From positions 1 through 8,269 of the forward strand of contig JACMMN010000259.1 in the NCBI GenBank assembly GCA_014379075.1: a stretch of 8,269 bases of DNA. The letters are read 5' to 3'. This document shows, piece by piece, positions 5,701-8,269 of this stretch. The notes under the pieces were generated by a model. That model searched no databases. It saw nothing but the letters and a program-made list of their open reading frames with translations, and was not told where the DNA came from. The stretch is from Pyrinomonadaceae bacterium. Its GTDB lineage: Bacteria > Acidobacteriota > Blastocatellia > Pyrinomonadales > Pyrinomonadaceae. Numbering within the stretch: the stretch's first letter is position 1; each line of letters starts with the position of its first letter. Position numbers and translations under genes: made by a program.

Positions 5701-8269
5701 CTCCGAAATCGACGCCGACATAGCCGTTCTTGATCGCGAACTGCTTCCATTCGCTGTTTACTTCGAGAATTTGCCCGACATTATCGAGCAGGCAGATATG
5801 TGCAGGCAGAGCGTCAAGGATCGCGGACTGCCGCTCCGCCAAATTCCGCTGAATGATCTCACTGGCCTTTGCGGCTTCCTCGGCGCGTTTACGCCCGGTA
5901 ACATCGTGCGCGATGGCAAATACCAGCTGTTCACTTTCCGACCAGTAAGAAGTCCACCTTACATCAACCAGAGTTCCATTTTTGTGAATGTAGCGATTCT
6001 CGAAATCTGATGTCTCATTCCCGGCTAGAATTTCCGCATCTGCCTTCGTAACATCTTCGGGTACAACGAAGCTGATGAACCGTTGGCCGATAAGTTCCTC
6101 CGGCCGATAGCCCCACATTTTAAAACACGCCGGATTCATGGTGATAAACCGGCCTTCGGTGTCGATCGTGCAGATAACGTCAAGTGCGTTATCGACCATC
6201 GCGCGTTCCCGTCTCGATGCTTCCGAGAGAGCTTTCTCCACCCGCTTACGCTCAGTGATATCCTTGTGCGCCGTAACGATATAAAACTTGCCGTTGCTGT
6301 TAAAAGTGGATATGGAGGCTTCATACTCCGTTTCTTTTCCATTTCTGTTCACGCCCCGAAACTCGTAAACATTAGGGACGTTTTCACCGCGTTGCCGCAT
6401 CCTGCCGTATTCGACCATTCGCTCGCTGTCTTCGGGAGTCTGAAATCGCGAAATATGACTGCCGACTATTTCTCCGGCCTCGTAGCCGTACATCCCCAAA
6501 AGGCGCTTATTGACGAAAACCACATGTTCGTTCTCCTCTACGAGGATGCCGTCCCGAGAAGCCTCGAACATTGCCGCCAGCCACTCCCGGCTTTCCCGGA
6601 GATCCTCTTCCGCCCGTTTTCGTTCGATTGCGAGTGCGATCTGGTCGCCGGCCGAAGATAACAGCTCGATGTCCCGCTCCGTATAGGCCGTTTCATCTGC
6701 ATAGTGCTGAACGGCGAGCACACCGATTACTCCAGCCGGTGTTCTGAGCGGAATACCCAACCACACCGCTGGCGGTGTGCCGACCATTTCGATCTCACCA
6801 TCTGCAATAAGTTGATAAATGTCCTTTGTTGCTAACAGAGCCGGTCGGCCGTGACGAAAAATATATGCGGTAAGTCCCTTTCCCAATTTTTGCGGCTTCG
6901 CGACCTCATCGAATTTATCAACGCAAAAAGGAATGTGGATAAGTTTGCTTTGCTCGTCATAAAGCGCTACATAAAAATTTTCGGCATAGATCGCTCTACC
7001 CAATGATTGATGAACAAGTGCGAGCAATTCCTCCAGATTTGAAGTTGTCGCGGCACCCTTTATTATCTCCGATACAACCAGCGTTTCGATCTCCGCTCTT
7101 TTGCGCTCGCTTACATCCCGGACAAGCCCCCTGAATCCGATAATTGCATTGGCTCCGTCCCTGATCAGCGATACGGACGATTCGTGCATTCGGCGCCCGC
7201 CGTCTTTACGAATAATTTCCCAGTTCGTAATAGCGCCGGATTTATTGGATTTGTAAACCTCCGTGAAAATTTCGTAAAGTTTTTTTACATTCTCTTCGTC
7301 CGCAAAATTTTTGCAGGTAAGGCCCAGCAATTCATCCCTGTCGTATCCGAGCGAATCACACAACGCGTCGTTAAAGAACGTAAAGTTTCCGCTTAAATCC
7401 GTCTCAAAGTACCCTTCCTCAATTGTTTCCAAAATGCTACGGTACTTTTCTTCGGACTGCCGTATCAACTGCTCCGCCCGCTTGCTCTCGGTAATGATCC
7501 GCGTGTAAAGAATAATGCCGCCAATTTCTCCGTCGGGTTTGTGCCACGGACGGCTTTCCCACTGCAGCCAATCCATTGTTCCGTCATTCTGCTGAAACGG
7601 ATCGGCGTCGTCGGTTAGGATCTCTCCGGCCATGCATCGTCGATGAATTTCCTTCGATCTCTCCGGAAGATTCGGAAATACGTCATAGTGTGATCTTCCT
7701 ATCAGGTCCTGGCCCAGAAGTTTGTAATCGCTGAGCCACTGCCGGCTGACTTGCAGGTAATTCATTTCGGTGTCCATCATCGCGACGGCCGCCGGAGCAT
7801 GGTCCACAAATTTGGTAAGCAGTGCCTTGCTTGCGGATAACTCCTCCTCAACCCGCTTAATATCAGTGATGTCCCGAATAGCCCCCACTATAAATTGTTC
7901 CCCATCCTGATCCTGGTAAAGCGTCTTCTTGGTCATGAGGACATGCCGCTTGCCGTGCGAATCCGTAAACTGCTCTTCGTTGCTCGTCGGCTCTCCTCTT
8001 TCGAAAACGAGGTTATCCATTCCAATAAAAATATCGGCTTCATCATCCCGGCAATATTCAGCCGGTCCTTTCCCGATTATTTCTTTCCTCGTGAGTCCCT
8101 CGAGCGTGCAAAATGCATCGTTGACCAAGACCATGCGGTGCTGCCTGTCGTTAACAAAGATCGGATCCGCTATCGTGTTTATGATCCGTTCAAGATGATC
8201 GCGGGAGTTTTGAACGGCTACTTCGGCCCGGTTGCGTTCGGTGACATCGTTGACGAGAACGATCTCGGC
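2708..8269 (-). CDS. Multi-PAS/GAF hybrid sensor histidine kinase with two receivers and HPt (5' partial)
   Basis: Sensor kinase that should autophosphorylate on His and relay phosphate through its own REC and HPt domains. The frame is open to the window edge, so the N-terminus is missing. Taking the first visible codon (8269-8267) as residue 1, the rough order is: end of a PAS/PAC domain 1-16 (DVTERNRAE); PAS 24-141, 145-268 and 271-393; GAF 395-550; PAS 557-679, 682-797, 810-937, 942-1062 and 1067-1192; HisKA 1205-1271 (MSHEIRTPMNG, His1217); HATPase_c 1318-1433 (N-box Asn1334, DTGIG at 1366, GGTGLGL at 1395); REC1 1455-1573 (Asp1509, Lys1561); REC2 1611-1727 (Asp1660, Thr1691, Lys1713); HPt 1740-1830 (HLIKGSS, His1795). 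Most sensor domains end in a TERKRAE-like linker. I see no membrane segment in the visible part, which suggests a cytoplasmic sensor, although the missing N-terminus could hold one. In REC1 the usual Thr/Ser is Pro1539. The Met at 8134 lies inside a PAS domain and is not the start. The stop overlaps the next gene. The kinase class is secure; the ligands are unknown. Confidence 0.96.
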   Translation of the reverse strand, partial: AEIVLVNDVTERNRAEVAVQNSRDHLERIINTIADPIFVNDRQHRMVLVNDAFCTLEGLTRKEIIGKGPAEYCRDDEADIFIGMDNLVFERGEPTSNEEQFTDSHGKRHVLMTKKTLYQDQDGEQFIVGAIRDITDIKRVEEELSASKALLTKFVDHAPAAVAMMDTEMNYLQVSRQWLSDYKLLGQDLIGRSHYDVFPNLPERSKEIHRRCMAGEILTDDADPFQQNDGTMDWLQWESRPWHKPDGEIGGIILYTRIITESKRAEQLIRQSEEKYRSILETIEEGYFETDLSGNFTFFNDALCDSLGYDRDELLGLTCKNFADEENVKKLYEIFTEVYKSNKSGAITNWEIIRKDGGRRMHESSVSLIRDGANAIIGFRGLVRDVSERKRAEIETLVVSEIIKGAATTSNLEELLALVHQSLGRAIYAENFYVALYDEQSKLIHIPFCVDKFDEVAKPQKLGKGLTAYIFRHGRPALLATKDIYQLIADGEIEMVGTPPAVWLGIPLRTPAGVIGVLAVQHYADETAYTERDIELLSSAGDQIALAIERKRAEEDLRESREWLAAMFEASRDGILVEENEHVVFVNKRLLGMYGYEAGEIVGSHISRFQTPEDSERMVEYGRMRQRGENVPNVYEFRGVNRNGKETEYEASISTFNSNGKFYIVTAHKDITERKRVEKALSEASRRERAMVDNALDVICTIDTEGRFITMNPACFKMWGYRPEELIGQRFISFVVPEDVTKADAEILAGNETSDFENRYIHKNGTLVDVRWTSYWSESEQLVFAIAHDVTGRKRAEEAAKASEIIQRNLAERQSAILDALPAHICLLDNVGQILEVNSEWKQFAIKNGYVGVDFGVGSNYIEICEQTTGDCAESAQLVADTCRAVLSGNSSHFEMEYPCHSVDEQRWFKLAVTPLLKDKRAGAVVMHTNVTERRLAEEENRKSEERLQSIFDASRDGILVEDDGIIVYINKAFLKMLGFDNKEELIGKSYSNLLEPDEARRLSRYGKQRMKGEAAPSLYEFRLIHRDGTKFDVEGAVSTSRVGGKTYITTAIRDVTERKLAEQELRASEIRLGEAQRSAQLGSWEADIISGSHAWSSQMFRLLGLEPNEVDANMEEFAKYLHPDDHGILKNATRNALKEKIFPDHHYRIIRKDGAIRVFHATGNVVLDDIGKVVKVSGTVQDITEQKVLEEELKHTRDAALETARLKAEFLANMSHEIRTPMNGVVGMTGLLLDTDLSPRQQEYAETIQSSADSLLVIIDDILDFSKIESGLLRFETIDFDLCSAVEAPLALLAEKAQAKGLEVASLVYKDVPAALRGDPGRLRQVLTNLIGNAVKFTETGEVVVNVKMQSENRKHVVLRFEIKDTGIGISTEAQARLFHAFTQADGSTTRKYGGTGLGLAISKQLVELMGGTIGIESEPGKGSTFWFTGKFEKQTEDIHTTEPPAAADLITVRVLIVDDNATNRKIMVHQSESWGMIAAEADSGAGALELLREAAASGQPFDVALLDLMMPMMDGFQLADAIKADPDIASVALVLLPSFGQAGHGEAALDAGIAAYLQKPVRQSQLYDCLAAVMARSVSGEPASRLVTKHSLKESKIVRNRLPKASDARILVAEDNAVNQKVALGQLGNLGYQAVAVRTGREVLKAVEGGSFDIIFMDCQMPEMDGFETTAAIRGLAGNDRHTTIIAMTANALEGDREKCLAAGMDDYLSKPVKADALRAMLEKWIKPVVTNGGNGAIDHTVIGSLREMQQPGKPDFVTEVIDLFLGDAASQLDQLRIALNAGDGAERSRLAHLIKGSSANVGADRLAKLLAELEDKKAEVVCGRTAFEDLESEFMRVKADLITERQVTNK
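5084..5446 (-). repeat. Internal PAS repeat, copy B (seventh full PAS of the kinase)
   Basis: Encodes visible kinase residues 942-1062 and is the partner of the PAS at 6601-6233. The other PAS domains of this protein lack the ASRDGILVE and YEFR blocks, so the two copies are closer to each other than to their neighbours. Two different PAS domains lie between them. Confidence 0.75.
6233..6601 (-). repeat. Internal PAS repeat, copy A (fourth full PAS of the kinase)
   Basis: Encodes visible kinase residues 557-679, just after the GAF domain. It shares a long protein-level match with the PAS at 5446-5084: both contain ASRDGILVE near the start, a YG..R..GE..P..YEFR block in the middle and a TERK linker at the end. 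I count about 53 identities over about 125 aligned positions by eye. The DNA has diverged, so this is an old duplication within the gene. Confidence 0.75.

Noticed and set aside
6083..6661. 192-codon open frame on the plus strand
   Set aside because: Antisense to the PAS region of the kinase, with no recognisable motif; a shadow of the codon bias on the other strand.
8132..8134. Met at 8134 as the start of the kinase
   Set aside because: The frame continues upstream without a stop to 8269 and encodes the first part of the same PAS domain and the end of an earlier one, so this Met is internal.
4619..8269. Recurring short DNA similarities at the PAS domain ends (GTTCGGTGAC-like, CGCTTACGCTC-like)
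   Set aside because: These encode the repeated TERKRAE-type linkers of PAS/PAC domains. They are spaced by domain length and degenerate at codon level, so they are not a CRISPR array or DNA-level repeat element.

Overview
The window carries three genes, all on the minus strand and so read from high to low coordinates. Together they look like one signal-transduction locus: a very large multi-PAS hybrid histidine kinase (5' end outside the window), a small response regulator joined to it by an ATGA stop/start overlap, and a response regulator with GGDEF and EAL domains that acts on cyclic di-GMP. There are no RNA genes, mobile elements, CRISPR arrays or metabolic genes that I can support.

Layout in transcription order. 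8269-2708: hybrid kinase, at least 1853 visible residues. It has the tail of one PAS domain, three full PAS domains, a GAF domain, five more PAS domains, then HisKA, HATPase_c, two receiver domains and a C-terminal HPt. 2711-2088: a receiver with a coiled-coil-like linker and a cysteine-rich C-terminal module of the form CxxC...HxxCxxC. 2087-1969: a 119-base gap with a possible promoter for the next gene. 1968-124: REC-GGDEF-EAL. 123-1: AT-rich non-coding sequence with no convincing terminator or gene.

How they may work together (inference). The PAS/GAF array senses several cues and sets autophosphorylation at the HisKA histidine. Phosphate could pass through the receiver domains to the HPt histidine, then to the stand-alone receiver and/or the receiver of the GGDEF-EAL protein. 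The EAL domain keeps its catalytic residues, while the GGDEF domain has lost several expected ones. The likely output is therefore c-di-GMP breakdown rather than synthesis. No gene here encodes a DNA-binding output domain.

Organism: base composition looks close to balanced, and the locus is rich in large PAS hybrid kinases. Environmental Gram-negative-type bacteria such as Acidobacteriota fit this style, but that is a weak guess from general resemblance. Nothing in the window fixes the taxon.
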